NCBI RefSeq assembly: GCF_000166415.1
Contig: NC_014654.1
Coordinates: forward strand, 186,001 to 250,000
Direction of reading: 5' to 3'
Origin: Halanaerobium hydrogeniformans
GTDB taxonomy: Bacteria > Bacillota > Halanaerobiia > Halanaerobiales > Halanaerobiaceae
DNA: 64,000 nucleotides
Shown: positions 17,107 to 25,927 of the stretch, in pieces
How positions within the stretch are numbered: the first letter of the stretch is position 1
How the letters are laid out: the number at the start of each line of letters is the position of its first letter
The notes under the pieces: model-generated
What the model saw: the letters and a program-made list of their open reading frames with translations, nothing else
Told to the model about the DNA's origin: nothing
The model's database searches: none
Translations under genes and position numbers: made by a program

Positions 17107-18339
17107 ATGAATTTAAAAGAAGAAGCATTAAAACTGCATAAAGACAATCTGGGGAAATTGATGATTAAATCAAAGGTAGAAGTAAAAGATGAACATGATC
17201 TTTCTCTGGCCTATTCTCCGGGAGTAGCTGAACCCTGTTTAGAAATAGAAAAAGATCAAAATAAAATATACGAATACACAAACAAATCTAATTTTGTCGC
17301 TGTTGTTACTGATGGCAGTGCAGTTTTGGGATTAGGCAATATTGGAGCACCAGCTTCTTTACCGGTAATGGAAGGTAAAGCAGTATTATTTAAAGAATTT
17401 GCAGGTGTTGATGCTTTCCCAATCTGTTTTAATGAATCAGATCCCGATAAACTGATCTCATATGTTAAAAAAATAGCTCCTGTTTTTGGTGGTGTAAATT
17501 TAGAAGATATTAAATCACCTGAATGTTTTTATATTGAAGACAGGTTAAAAGAAGAACTTGATATTCCTGTATTTCACGATGACCAGCATGGAACAGCCAT
17601 AATTACACTTGCAGCTTTAATTAATTCTTTAATACTATTAAAGAAAAATATTGAGGATATTAAGGTAATAGTAAATGGGGCTGGTGCTGCTGGAGCAAGT
17701 ATTATTAAACTGCTGCACTCCGAAGGGGTCGAAGAAATTATTGCCCTTGATATTAAGGGAGCGATATATGAAGGAAGAGATAGCCTTGATGAAAGCACAA
17801 AAGAAATTGCAAAAATAACAAATAAAGACAACAAAAAAGGCGATCTGGCGGAAATGATAAAAGGAGCTGATGTATTTATTGGAGTATCAGCTGCCAATCT
17901 ACTTTATAAAGAAATGGTCAGAACCATGGCAGATGATCCGATAATTTTTGCAATGGCAAACCCCGAACCTGAGATATGGCCTGAAGATGCTTTAAAAGCT
18001 GGAGCAAAAATTGTTGGAACTGGAAGATCAGATTATCCTAATCAGGTTAATAATGTACTTGCTTTTCCAGGCTTATTCAGAGGAGCACTTGATGTGAGGG
18101 CAAAAGAAATCAATGAAGAAATGAAAAAAGCAGCAGCATATGCCCTGGCCAACTTGATCGATGAAAATGAATTAGCTCCTGATTATGTTATTCCAAAGCC
18201 ATTTGATCCCCGAGTTGGACCACATGTAGCTGCAGCTGTAGCTCAGGCAGCAGTTAAAACCGGAGTAGCTAGAATTGAAATAGATTATGAGGCTGAGTTA
18301 GAAAAAGCAAAAAATATAATGAAAAAGATTAATAAATAA
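17107..18339 (+). CDS. NAD(P)-dependent malic enzyme (copy 2)
   Basis: Tandem paralogue of the malic enzyme at 15755, nearly colinear throughout. It keeps the same catalytic motifs (AYSPGVAEP, GKAVLFKEFAGVDAFPI, HDDQHGTA, NGAGAAGASI). ATG 17107 is chosen over an upstream in-frame TTG because the paralogue begins with the same MNLKEEAL sequence. Coding DNA has drifted much more than protein, mostly at third positions, so the duplication is old and both copies appear under selection. The two differ most around residues 205-240 and 275-290, and the residue two after the cofactor ALD differs (S versus I), which might alter NAD/NADP preference. That is only a possibility. Confidence 0.92.
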   Translation: MNLKEEALKLHKDNLGKLMIKSKVEVKDEHDLSLAYSPGVAEPCLEIEKDQNKIYEYTNKSNFVAVVTDGSAVLGLGNIGAPASLPVMEGKAVLFKEFAGVDAFPICFNESDPDKLISYVKKIAPVFGGVNLEDIKSPECFYIEDRLKEELDIPVFHDDQHGTAIITLAALINSLILLKKNIEDIKVIVNGAGAAGASIIKLLHSEGVEEIIALDIKGAIYEGRDSLDESTKEIAKITNKDNKKGDLAEMIKGADVFIGVSAANLLYKEMVRTMADDPIIFAMANPEPEIWPEDALKAGAKIVGTGRSDYPNQVNNVLAFPGLFRGALDVRAKEINEEMKKAAAYALANLIDENELAPDYVIPKPFDPRVGPHVAAAVAQAAVKTGVARIEIDYEAELEKAKNIMKKINK

Positions 18340-18498
18340 ATTTCATCTTAATTTTTATCTATTGCAAATTGTAAATCCAATGATTTTTTGTTTTAAGCCA
18401 GGTAAGGTAATGTCAAAAAAACTATGGAAAAGTGATATGAGATTAAAGTTTGTTTGCATAATATATAAACTTGCACCAGGCAAGTGAGGAGTGAAAAA

Positions 18499-18963
18499 AT
18501 GAAAACTTTAGAAGAAAAAATTAAAGAGATTACCGAGGCTGATTTTGATGTTCATCATATTTTTAAAAAGATTGTTAACAAACAAACTGGGTTTACTGAA
18601 AATGAAGAGATCGTAAATCTTGTTTTTGTTAAAAGAAAACATTTAGATGATAGAGATAAATCTTCATCTATAATATCACCGGCTAAACTTATTGTAGCAA
18701 CAACACAGGGTATAATATTTGTCGAAGAGGGTTTTGAAGAAATAAGCGAAAATTACTTAGGTTACAAAATAAAGCATATTTATTATGATAAGATTAGCAG
18801 TTTTGAATTGGATATTTGTTTGCTTGAAGCTAAATTTATGGTAGTAGCAAATTCTGCAAAAGATCCAGAAATATATATTAATTTTAATACAGCTCTTTAT
18901 TACAAAAAATTCGAGAAATTTGTAGATGTTGCCAGACAATGTAGAATTAAATGTAGTGACTAA
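18499..18963 (+). CDS. Bacterial PH-domain-like protein
   Basis: A 154-residue soluble protein of unknown role. ATG 18499 has GAGGAG directly upstream; an earlier in-frame GTG (18484) would place that site inside the gene. The middle and C-terminal part resembles the bacterial pleckstrin-homology (bPH_3/YvbH-like) fold: SSIISPAKLIVATTQGIIFVE, then HIYYDKISSFELDICLLEAKFMVVAN and a final helix YYKKFEKFVDVARQC. The N-terminal 50 residues are a charged helix (LEEKIKEIT). A short hairpin (CTTGC/GCAAG) sits just before its ribosome site. It is alone between metabolic genes, with no signal peptide or membrane segment. Function is unknown. Confidence 0.7.
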   Translation: MKTLEEKIKEITEADFDVHHIFKKIVNKQTGFTENEEIVNLVFVKRKHLDDRDKSSSIISPAKLIVATTQGIIFVEEGFEEISENYLGYKIKHIYYDKISSFELDICLLEAKFMVVANSAKDPEIYINFNTALYYKKFEKFVDVARQCRIKCSD

Positions 18964-19075
18964 ATAATTCTCACCATAATGGCAGTTTTTTTCTATTTTA
19001 GTAGTTTTGTAGAATTAAGCAATACTATTATTAATTTTTGAGTACAGGGGTATTTTAAATAAGGAAGTGAAAAAA

Positions 19076-20329
19076 ATGTTATTAAAATATGGTAGAAAAA
19101 AGTTATCACTTGATTTACCCAAAGAAAATTTACTGAAAGTTTTAAAAGCAGCTGAAAAAAAAGGACTCAAAGACCCTTTAAAAGAGGTTGAGCATTCACT
19201 TGCAAACCCCATTGCTTCTAAACCACTTTTGGAGTTGTTAAAGGCAAAAAAGATAGAAGATCTGGTTATAGTTGTTAATGATGTAAGCAGATATACTCCC
19301 TATGAATATATGCTGCCCCCCATTTTAGATACCATAAAAAAGGCAGGATTAAAAAAAGAACAGATTACTTTTATTGTTGCAACAGGAGTCCATGCTGCTC
19401 ATTCTGAGGCCCAGAACAGGGAGATTTTCGGTGATGAAATTCATGAGAACTATTCTTTTCATCATCATGACTGTGATGGAGAGCTTGTAGAATTGGGAAC
19501 TTTAAGTACCGGCAATAAAGTGAAAATAAATAAAAAAGCAGTAGAAGCTGATTTTGTGATCACAACAGGAGTAATATTACCCCATTATATGGCAGGTTTT
19601 TCAGGTGGTAGAAAATCAATCCTGCCTGGTATAGCAGGTAGAGAAACGATAGAAAAAAACCATTCTCATATGGTTCATGTGATGGCAGAAAACCCTCCTT
19701 TAGCCGAAAATCCGATCAACCAGGAGTTATTTGCTGGAGCAGAACTTTTGGGTGTTGATTTTATAGTCAATGTTGTCACTAACAGTAATCGCGAGATAGT
19801 AAAGGTTGTTTCAGGTGATCTACGGGAAGCCTGGTCAGCAGGAATAGAGAGTTCAGCTGAGATGTATGAGGTAGAGATTGCAGAAAAAGCAGATGTGGCA
19901 GTAGTTAGTTCAGGTGGATTTCCTAGAGATATAAATGTTTATCAGGCCCAAAAGGCCCTTGACCATGCAGACCATGCGGTAAAAAAAGGTGGAACGATAA
20001 TCTGGGTTGCAGAATGTACAGAGGGTTTAGGAGAAGAACGTTTTGAACGCTGGATGGATGAAGCCGAAAAACCAGAAGATAATATAGAGAGAATAAAAGA
20101 GAAATTTTTAATCGGTGGTCATAAGGCATTTGCTATCTCTAAGGTGGTAAAGGACAAAGAGGTTATTCTGATATCTGATTTATCTAAGGCTCAAAGTGAG
20201 AATATGTTTCTTAAAAAGATGAGAAGTTTAGCAGAAGCTACAAATTATCTTGAAAATAAATATGAGGGCAATTATAAGGCATATGTTATGCCACAGGGCA
20301 GTTTAACAGTTCCAATTGTGAAAAAGTAA
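19076..20329 (+). CDS. larA: LarA-family nickel-dependent 2-hydroxyacid racemase
   Basis: Belongs to the lactate racemase superfamily, which uses the nickel-pincer (NPN) cofactor to racemise or epimerise 2-hydroxyacids. Visible hallmarks: VVNDVSRYTP near residue 65, THGVHAAHSE-like TGVHAAHSEAQNREIFG, the HHHD segment, and GFSGGRKSILPG with the cofactor-anchoring Lys, followed 16 residues later by the NHSHM histidine, the same spacing as K184/H200 of the characterised lactate racemase. Length 417 aa is typical. ATG 19076 behind AAGGAAG. No larB, larC or larE is in this window. Flanking malic enzymes and pyruvate phosphate dikinase suggest malate rather than lactate as substrate; that is inference, although malate racemases are known in this superfamily. 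Confidence 0.88.
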   Translation: MLLKYGRKKLSLDLPKENLLKVLKAAEKKGLKDPLKEVEHSLANPIASKPLLELLKAKKIEDLVIVVNDVSRYTPYEYMLPPILDTIKKAGLKKEQITFIVATGVHAAHSEAQNREIFGDEIHENYSFHHHDCDGELVELGTLSTGNKVKINKKAVEADFVITTGVILPHYMAGFSGGRKSILPGIAGRETIEKNHSHMVHVMAENPPLAENPINQELFAGAELLGVDFIVNVVTNSNREIVKVVSGDLREAWSAGIESSAEMYEVEIAEKADVAVVSSGGFPRDINVYQAQKALDHADHAVKKGGTIIWVAECTEGLGEERFERWMDEAEKPEDNIERIKEKFLIGGHKAFAISKVVKDKEVILISDLSKAQSENMFLKKMRSLAEATNYLENKYEGNYKAYVMPQGSLTVPIVKK

Positions 20330-20373
20330 AAGTCAATTTTCGATGACTTATATTAATAAACGGAGGGTTTTTA

Positions 20374-22995
20374 TTGCAAAAATTTATCTATAATTTTCAA
20401 GAAGGAAAAACAGAAATGAAGGCACTATTAGGTGGTAAAGGTGCCAATCTGGCTGAAATGAACAAGATTGGATTACCAGTTCCTCCAGGATTTACAATTA
20501 CAACTGAAGCCTGTATTAGATACCTTGAAATGGGTGAAAAGTTAGATGAAAATCTTCAAAAAAGTATTTTTGAGTATTTAGAAGAATTGGAGAAGGAAAA
20601 TAATAAAAAATTTGGTGATCTAAAAGATCCATTATTACTTTCAGTAAGGTCAGGAGCAGTAACCTCAATGCCCGGGATGATGGACACGATTTTAAACCTG
20701 GGCTTAAATGATAAAAGTGTTAAAGGATTAGCTAAAAAAGCATCAAATCCAAGGTTTGCTTATGACAGTTACAGGCGTTTGATCCAGATGTTTGCTAATG
20801 TAGTCTTGGATATACCGGGTTATGAATTTGATAATTTGTTGGAAAAGAAAAAAGAGAAAAATGATTATAATAATGATACTGAACTAAATGTTGATGACTT
20901 AAAAGAGATAATTGAAGAGTATAAAAGTTTAATTAAAGAACGAGAGCAGATAGAGTTTCCGCAAAAACCTGGGGAACAACTTTTAATGGCGGTTAAAGCT
21001 GTTTTTAGTTCCTGGAATAATCCAAGGGCCAGATCATACAGAAATATAAATGATATACCCCATGATTTAGGGACAGCAGTAACTGTGCAGACTATGGTTT
21101 TTGGTAATATAGGTGAAAATTCTGGCACAGGTGTTGCCTTCACCAGAAACCCGGCAACCGGGGAAAATAAAGTCTTTGGAGAATTTTTGCTTAATGCGCA
21201 GGGAGAAGATGTAGTTGCCGGGATAAGAACCCCTAAAGATATCAATGAGCTTGAAAAATTCCTGCCCGAGGTATATACTGAGTTGATGGAGATTACCAGA
21301 ATATTAGAAAAACATTATGAAGATATGCAGGATATAGAGTTTACAATACAGGAGGGTAATCTATACCTATTACAAACTAGAACCGGCAAAAGAACTGCAG
21401 ATGCAGCGGTTAAAATAGCAGTTGATATGAAAGATGAAGGCTTAATCGATAAAAAAACCGCGATTTTAAGAGTAGATCCAGAAGATATAAATCAGCTGCT
21501 TCATCCTAATTTTAAGGAAGATGAACTTAAAAAAGCTGATCTTCTTGCCATAGGACTTGCAGCTTCACCAGGTGCGGCCACAGGTAAAATATATTTTAGA
21601 TCTGAAGATGCGGTTCAGGCTGTTACAGATGGTGAAGATGTTATTCTGGTCCGTAAAGAGACCTCACCTGAGGATATTGAGGGTATGGCAAAAACTAATG
21701 GAGTATTAACTTCTAGAGGTGGGATGACTTCTCATGCAGCTGTTGTAGCTAGAGGGATGGGCAAATGCTGTGTTGCAGGAGTTGGAGATATTAAAGTTGA
21801 TGAAGCTGCAAAGAAATTCTATATAGATGATAGGGTATTTAAAGAAGGTGATTATATTTCTCTTAATGGTAGTTTAGGAGAAGTTTATGCTGGTATTGTT
21901 GAAACCACAGATGCACATCTAAGTGATAATTTCAAGAAGTTGATGCAGTGGTCAGATCAATATAGAAAACTTAAGATTTATACAAATGCAGATAACCAAA
22001 AAGATGCTGTAATAGCCCTTAACTTTGGGGCAGAAGGAATTGGTTTATGTAGAACTGAGCATATGTTTTTTGATAGTTCCAGGATTAATTCTGTCCGGGA
22101 GATGATAGTTGCAAATACCAGTAAAAAACGCAAAAAAGCTTTAGATAAGTTATTTCCCTATCAAAAAGATGATTTTAAGGAACTCTTTAAAGTAATGGAA
22201 GCTAAAGATCTTACGATTAGGCTTTTAGACCCACCATTACATGAGTTTTTACCCCAGGAAGAAAGTGAGATTAAATCACTGGCAGATGAGCTTTCAATCT
22301 CAATTCAAGAACTTAAAACAATAACTGAAGAGCTTGCAGAAGTAAATCCAATGTTAGGTCACAGGGGCTGCCGATTGGGTATCAGCTATCCTGAAATATA
22401 CAAGATGCAGGTCAAAGCAATTATTTCTGCCGCTCTAGAGGTCAAAGCAGAAAAAGGTTATGATGTTAAAGCAGACATAATGATTCCACTAATTGGTACC
22501 GAAAAAGAACTTGCCATCTTAAGAGAACAGACCTTAGAGCTTGCCGAAGAATTAATTGCCAAGTCAGATGCTGAGCTTAACTATAGTATTGGTACTATGA
22601 TAGAAATTCCAAGAGCTGCATTGCTGGCTGATGAAATTGCTAAACATGCGGACTTTTTCTCATTTGGAACCAATGATCTTACACAGATGACCTATGGATT
22701 TTCTCGTGATGATTCCGGTAGATTTATTAATCATTACTTAGAACAGGAAATATTTAAAAAAGATCCATTTACCGTTTTAGATCAAAGTGGTGTAGGTAAA
22801 TTGCTAAAGATGGGTGTTGAATTAGGCAGAAAAACAAAAGAGGACCTTAAAATTGGTATCTGTGGTGAACATGGTGGGGAGCCAGCTTCTATAGATTTCT
22901 GTCATAAAATAGCTTTAGATTATGTTTCCTGCTCACCATATCGAGTACCGATCGCCCGTCTTGCTGCTGCTCAATCTGCAATAAAAAATGATTAA
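20374..22995 (+). CDS. ppdK: Pyruvate, phosphate dikinase
   Basis: Interconverts pyruvate + ATP + Pi and PEP + AMP + PPi. TTG 20374 follows GGAGGG. Three parts are visible: an N-terminal ATP-grasp (GGKGANLAEMNKIGLPVPPGFTI, SVRSGAVTSMPGMMDTILNLG), a central phosphohistidine domain with H454 in GGMTSHAAVVARG, and a C-terminal PEP/pyruvate TIM barrel with catalytic C830 in GICGEHGGEP. The 873-aa length and both catalytic positions match characterised enzymes closely. It follows a LarA homologue and precedes an FAH-family gene; a pyrophosphatase lies 1.7 kb downstream and would pull the reaction towards PEP. Confidence 0.97.
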   Translation: MQKFIYNFQEGKTEMKALLGGKGANLAEMNKIGLPVPPGFTITTEACIRYLEMGEKLDENLQKSIFEYLEELEKENNKKFGDLKDPLLLSVRSGAVTSMPGMMDTILNLGLNDKSVKGLAKKASNPRFAYDSYRRLIQMFANVVLDIPGYEFDNLLEKKKEKNDYNNDTELNVDDLKEIIEEYKSLIKEREQIEFPQKPGEQLLMAVKAVFSSWNNPRARSYRNINDIPHDLGTAVTVQTMVFGNIGENSGTGVAFTRNPATGENKVFGEFLLNAQGEDVVAGIRTPKDINELEKFLPEVYTELMEITRILEKHYEDMQDIEFTIQEGNLYLLQTRTGKRTADAAVKIAVDMKDEGLIDKKTAILRVDPEDINQLLHPNFKEDELKKADLLAIGLAASPGAATGKIYFRSEDAVQAVTDGEDVILVRKETSPEDIEGMAKTNGVLTSRGGMTSHAAVVARGMGKCCVAGVGDIKVDEAAKKFYIDDRVFKEGDYISLNGSLGEVYAGIVETTDAHLSDNFKKLMQWSDQYRKLKIYTNADNQKDAVIALNFGAEGIGLCRTEHMFFDSSRINSVREMIVANTSKKRKKALDKLFPYQKDDFKELFKVMEAKDLTIRLLDPPLHEFLPQEESEIKSLADELSISIQELKTITEELAEVNPMLGHRGCRLGISYPEIYKMQVKAIISAALEVKAEKGYDVKADIMIPLIGTEKELAILREQTLELAEELIAKSDAELNYSIGTMIEIPRAALLADEIAKHADFFSFGTNDLTQMTYGFSRDDSGRFINHYLEQEIFKKDPFTVLDQSGVGKLLKMGVELGRKTKEDLKIGICGEHGGEPASIDFCHKIALDYVSCSPYRVPIARLAAAQSAIKND

Positions 22996-23036
22996 AAAGC
23001 AAATTAAAAAAATATAAAAGAGAGAGGTGAAAGTTA

Positions 23037-23825
23037 TTGAAAATTATTAGATATAAAAAAAATGAGGAAATAAAGCATGGTATCTTGAAGGGGAATGACA
23101 TTTTTTCAATCAAAGGAGATATATTTAAAGATTTTGAGATCGGAGAAAAAATTGCTAAATTAAGCGAGGTAGAACTTAAAGCACCAATAGAGCCTCCAAA
23201 TATTATTGCAATAGGTCTTAATTATCGCAAACATGCTGAAGAGAGTGGCCTGAGAATTCCTGATAAACCGATTATCTTTATAAAGGCCACCAATAGCTTA
23301 ACTGGACCAGATTCAGAAATTATATTGCCTAAATTAGCTCCAGATGAAGTTGACTATGAAGCCGAACTTGCTGTAATAATAGCAAAAGAAGCGAAAAATG
23401 TTGAAGCAGTATCCAGCCAGGACTATATACTGGGTTATAGTTGTGCCAATGATGTTAGTGCAAGAGATTGCCAAATCCGAAAAGATAAGCAATGGGCAAG
23501 AGCAAAATCTTTTGATACATTCTGCCCACTTGGTCCGGTAATAGAAACTGAACTAGAAGCAGATAATTGCAAAATAAGCTCTATTTTAAATGGAGAAGTA
23601 ATGCAGCAGTCAAACACCTCTTATATGATATTTTCTATAGACTGGTTAATAAGCTATTTATCCCATAATATGACCTTAAAACCCGGGACAGTTATTTTAA
23701 CCGGGACTCCAGAAGGGGTAGGTTTTGCCAGAGAAGAAGCTGTTTTTTTACGAGAAGGGGATGAAATTGAAATCCAAATAGAAGGTATTGGTAGTTTGAA
23801 AAATAAAGTTGTTAAAGAAAAATAG
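23037..23825 (+). CDS. Fumarylacetoacetate hydrolase (FAH) family enzyme
   Basis: FAH-fold enzyme of the HpaG/acylpyruvase/oxaloacetate-decarboxylase group. TTG 23037 follows GAGAGAGGTG. The N-terminal about 55 residues are a short cap; the catalytic core has AIGLNYRKHAEESG, metal-ligand Glu in DYEAELAVII, Asp in CANDVSARDCQ, and the terminal GDEIEIQIEGIGSLKNKV. Length 262 aa is usual. Substrates in this family are acylpyruvates, 2-hydroxydienedioates or oxaloacetate. Its place 41 bp after pyruvate phosphate dikinase makes oxaloacetate decarboxylation or keto-enol conversion attractive (inference). A terminator follows at once, so it ends the operon. Confidence 0.85.
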   Translation: MKIIRYKKNEEIKHGILKGNDIFSIKGDIFKDFEIGEKIAKLSEVELKAPIEPPNIIAIGLNYRKHAEESGLRIPDKPIIFIKATNSLTGPDSEIILPKLAPDEVDYEAELAVIIAKEAKNVEAVSSQDYILGYSCANDVSARDCQIRKDKQWARAKSFDTFCPLGPVIETELEADNCKISSILNGEVMQQSNTSYMIFSIDWLISYLSHNMTLKPGTVILTGTPEGVGFAREEAVFLREGDEIEIQIEGIGSLKNKVVKEK

Positions 23826-23847
23826 AATATAAGTTGTTGGAAAAAAT

Positions 23848-23888
23848 GCTCTCCTTTCAAAATAGCCTATTTTAAAAGGAGGGCTTTT
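23848..23888 (+). terminator. Rho-independent terminator after the FAH gene
   Basis: GCTCTCCTTT pairs with AAAGGAGGGC (one G-T pair), the arms extended by AAAATA/TATTTT on the inside, followed by TTTTC. It lies 23 bp after the stop. Confidence 0.75.
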
Positions 23889-23950
23889 CAAATATAAACT
23901 TTTTTAATTATGCAGTTGACGAATTTATTACCGAATTATCGCCAAGAAAG

Positions 23951-23973
23951 CCTTGCTCTTGAAAAGGGCGGGG
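23951..23973 (+). other. GU-rich hairpin upstream of uspA
   Basis: CCTTGCTCTT and AAGGGCGGGG can pair over ten positions as RNA (several G-U pairs) around a 3-nt loop GAA. G-U pairs hold on the + strand RNA only, which hints at a transcribed leader for the stress-protein gene 85 bp on. No known riboswitch was recognised. Confidence 0.3.
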
Positions 23974-24057
23974 AGTATGTCAAAAAAAAGGATTTTTATA
24001 AATAATTAAGAATTATATATATAGGAGTAGAAAAGTAAATAGAGGAGGGGATTTCTA

Positions 24058-24486
24058 ATGAAGAAGATTCTTGTGGCTGTTGATGGTTCTGAAAGTTCTA
24101 AGAAGGCTGCTAAAGAAGCTGCTGATTTTGCTGATCCTGGCTCTCATATTTTTTTAATTAATGTTGTTACTGGTTTGGTAGAAATCCCAGAAAAAACCAA
24201 TCCGACAGTAAAAGAAATAATGGAAAAAAACAAAGAAGAGTTAATCAAAAAATCTCAGAAAATATTGGATGAAGCTGCTGGACTTTTTGCAGAAAAAGAT
24301 TTAAAAGTAGAGAAGAAGATAAAAGATGGTAATCCAGCAGATATTATTTGTGAATTCGCAGAAAAAGAAGATTGCGATATTATTGTGCTTGCTGATAAAG
24401 GTAAAGGAATTAAAAGATTTTTGCTCGGTAGTGTCAGTGATAAGGTTGTGCGCCATGCTAAAAAAACGGTGATGGTTGTCAAATAA
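24058..24486 (+). CDS. Universal stress protein, UspA family
   Basis: Small cytoplasmic nucleotide-binding stress protein, 142 aa. Begins KKILVAVDGSESSKKAAKEA and ends with the ATP-binding-type GSVSDKVVRHAKKTVMVVK; the G-2x-G-9x-G(S/T) pattern of ATP-binding Usp proteins is visible as ADKGKGIKRFLLGSVS. ATG 24058 behind GAGGAGGGG. It is monocistronic, with terminators before and after. No partner can be inferred from position. Confidence 0.92.
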   Translation: MKKILVAVDGSESSKKAAKEAADFADPGSHIFLINVVTGLVEIPEKTNPTVKEIMEKNKEELIKKSQKILDEAAGLFAEKDLKVEKKIKDGNPADIICEFAEKEDCDIIVLADKGKGIKRFLLGSVSDKVVRHAKKTVMVVK

Positions 24487-24513
24487 TATAACTTTAAAAT
24501 CATTAAGATCTTT

Positions 24514-24540
24514 AATCCACCTTTGGGTGGGTTTCTTTTT
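24514..24540 (+). terminator. Rho-independent terminator after uspA
   Basis: AATCCACC / GGTGGGTT stem with a 3-4-nt loop followed by TTCTTTTT. Confidence 0.85.
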
Positions 24541-24678
24541 AGGTAGTCACAACAAAGGAATTAAGCTCAGTTTATAGAATATGTATATAATAGCCATCAA
24601 TTTACAAGTCTCAGGTGAGCTTTAATTTACTCTGGATACTTTTAATGTCACTAAGCATATTATATGAGGAGGATTAAA

Positions 24679-25164
24679 ATGAGTAAGAATATAATCGATG
24701 TTTTGATTGAAATTCCCAAAGGTAGTAACAACAAGTATGAGTATGACAAGGAAAAAGGTGCTTTTAGGCTTGACAGAGTAATGTTTTCCCCTGTCTATTA
24801 TCCGGCTGATTATGGTTTTATAGAAAACACTCTTGCAGATGATGGTGATGCATTAGATGCAATGGTGCTTACTACTTTCCCAACATTTCCAGGCTGTATT
24901 ATTACAGCAAAAGTAATTGGGATGTTTATAATGGAAGATGAAAAAGGTATGGATGAGAAGATTATGGCGGTTTCTGAGTATGATCCCAGATATGAAAACG
25001 TAAACACACTCTATGATTTAGAGGAACATATTTTAAGAGAATATAAACATTTCTTTTCTGTATATAAAGATTTAGAAGAGAAGAAGGTTGATATTCACGG
25101 TTGGGCTGGTATAGAGGATGCACTAAAAGTAATAGAGTCAGCCAAAAAAGCATATGATGGCTAA
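24679..25164 (+). CDS. ppa: Inorganic pyrophosphatase, family I
   Basis: Hydrolyses PPi to phosphate. The 161-aa protein has the family I signature DDGDALDAMVL with its metal-binding aspartates, the SPVYYPADYGFIENT strand and an IPKGSNNKYEYDKE start. ATG 24679 is preferred because AGGAGG lies at 24666-24671; the in-frame ATG at 24664 would precede that site. It is monocistronic. Removal of PPi would favour biosynthetic reactions and the PEP-forming direction of the pyruvate phosphate dikinase encoded nearby. Confidence 0.93.
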   Translation: MSKNIIDVLIEIPKGSNNKYEYDKEKGAFRLDRVMFSPVYYPADYGFIENTLADDGDALDAMVLTTFPTFPGCIITAKVIGMFIMEDEKGMDEKIMAVSEYDPRYENVNTLYDLEEHILREYKHFFSVYKDLEEKKVDIHGWAGIEDALKVIESAKKAYDG

Positions 25165-25288
25165 TAAGTATAAAATAATTAAATTAACTATTTGTAAATA
25201 CTGAACTTAACTTAAGCAAGCAAATGTGTTAAACTTAAATTTAGTTCAATGAGAAATCTATATTTTTAAATAAACGGAGGTTTTTAAA

Positions 25289-25708
25289 ATGTCAAATGTA
25301 ATTAAAAAAGCAGAACAATTGGGAGATGCACTAGTAGAGTCGGAACAGTTTCAGGAAATGGTTCAAGCTGAAAACACTTTAGATGCAGATAAAGAAGCAT
25401 CTAAATTAGTAGAAGAGGTAGAAAGACTTCAGCATATGATTGATACAGATAGAGGGAACGATGAGCTAAAAAAAGAAATGGCTGAACTACAGAAAAAAAT
25501 CTGGAGTACTCCTACAACTAAAAACTATTTGCAAAAACAGCAAAAATTTAGCCAATTAATGAAAAAGGTTAATGATGTACTTATGAACGCTATGCAGCCT
25601 GAACATTCTCACGAAGGCCATGACCATGATCATGCTGGACATGGGCACTCTCATAATCACGATCATGGTGATCATGGTTGTTGTTCTGGTGGCGGAGGTT
25701 GCTGTTAG
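25289..25708 (+). CDS. YlbF/YmcA-family protein with His-rich and Cys-rich C-terminal tail
   Basis: The first about 100 residues are the helical Com_YlbF fold (VIKKAEQLGDALVESEQFQEM ... FSQLMKKVNDVLMNAM). In Bacillus, YlbF (RicF) and YmcA (RicA) form an iron-sulfur-containing complex with YaaT that affects RNase Y processing, competence and biofilm. Here the last 35 residues are extraordinary: about a dozen His interleaved with Asp and Gly (residues about 105-130), then CCSGGGGCC at the very end. The tail should bind transition metals or an iron-sulfur cluster. ATG 25289 behind CGGAGG. Single gene with its own terminator. A YmcA or YaaT partner is not in this window. Confidence 0.85.
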   Translation: MSNVIKKAEQLGDALVESEQFQEMVQAENTLDADKEASKLVEEVERLQHMIDTDRGNDELKKEMAELQKKIWSTPTTKNYLQKQQKFSQLMKKVNDVLMNAMQPEHSHEGHDHDHAGHGHSHNHDHGDHGCCSGGGGCC

Positions 25709-25756
25709 TTTCTAAAACTCACAAAGATTAATATAAATATATATTCCGAGTTATTA

Positions 25757-25809
25757 GACCTGCCAATTTGAACTGACTCTTGTCAATCAATTAGGTGGGT
25801 CTTTTTTTT
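25757..25809 (+). terminator. Rho-independent terminator after the YlbF-family gene
   Basis: GACCTGCC pairs with GGTGGGTC (two G-T pairs), with AATT/AATT pairing inside, followed by eight T. Confidence 0.8.
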
Positions 25810-25927
25810 GTCGATTAATAAATTAATATTAGATTTTTTGTATAATAATTGATATAATAATTATATAATTTATCCAATTTTTACATTCTTCTATAATTAA
25901 ATATAATTTTGGGGAGGACTATATTTA

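Noticed and set aside
25601-25708. His-rich tail as a frameshift artefact
   Set aside because: The tail uses ordinary codons in the same frame, ends with an ordered Cys cluster and is followed at once by a stop and a terminator.
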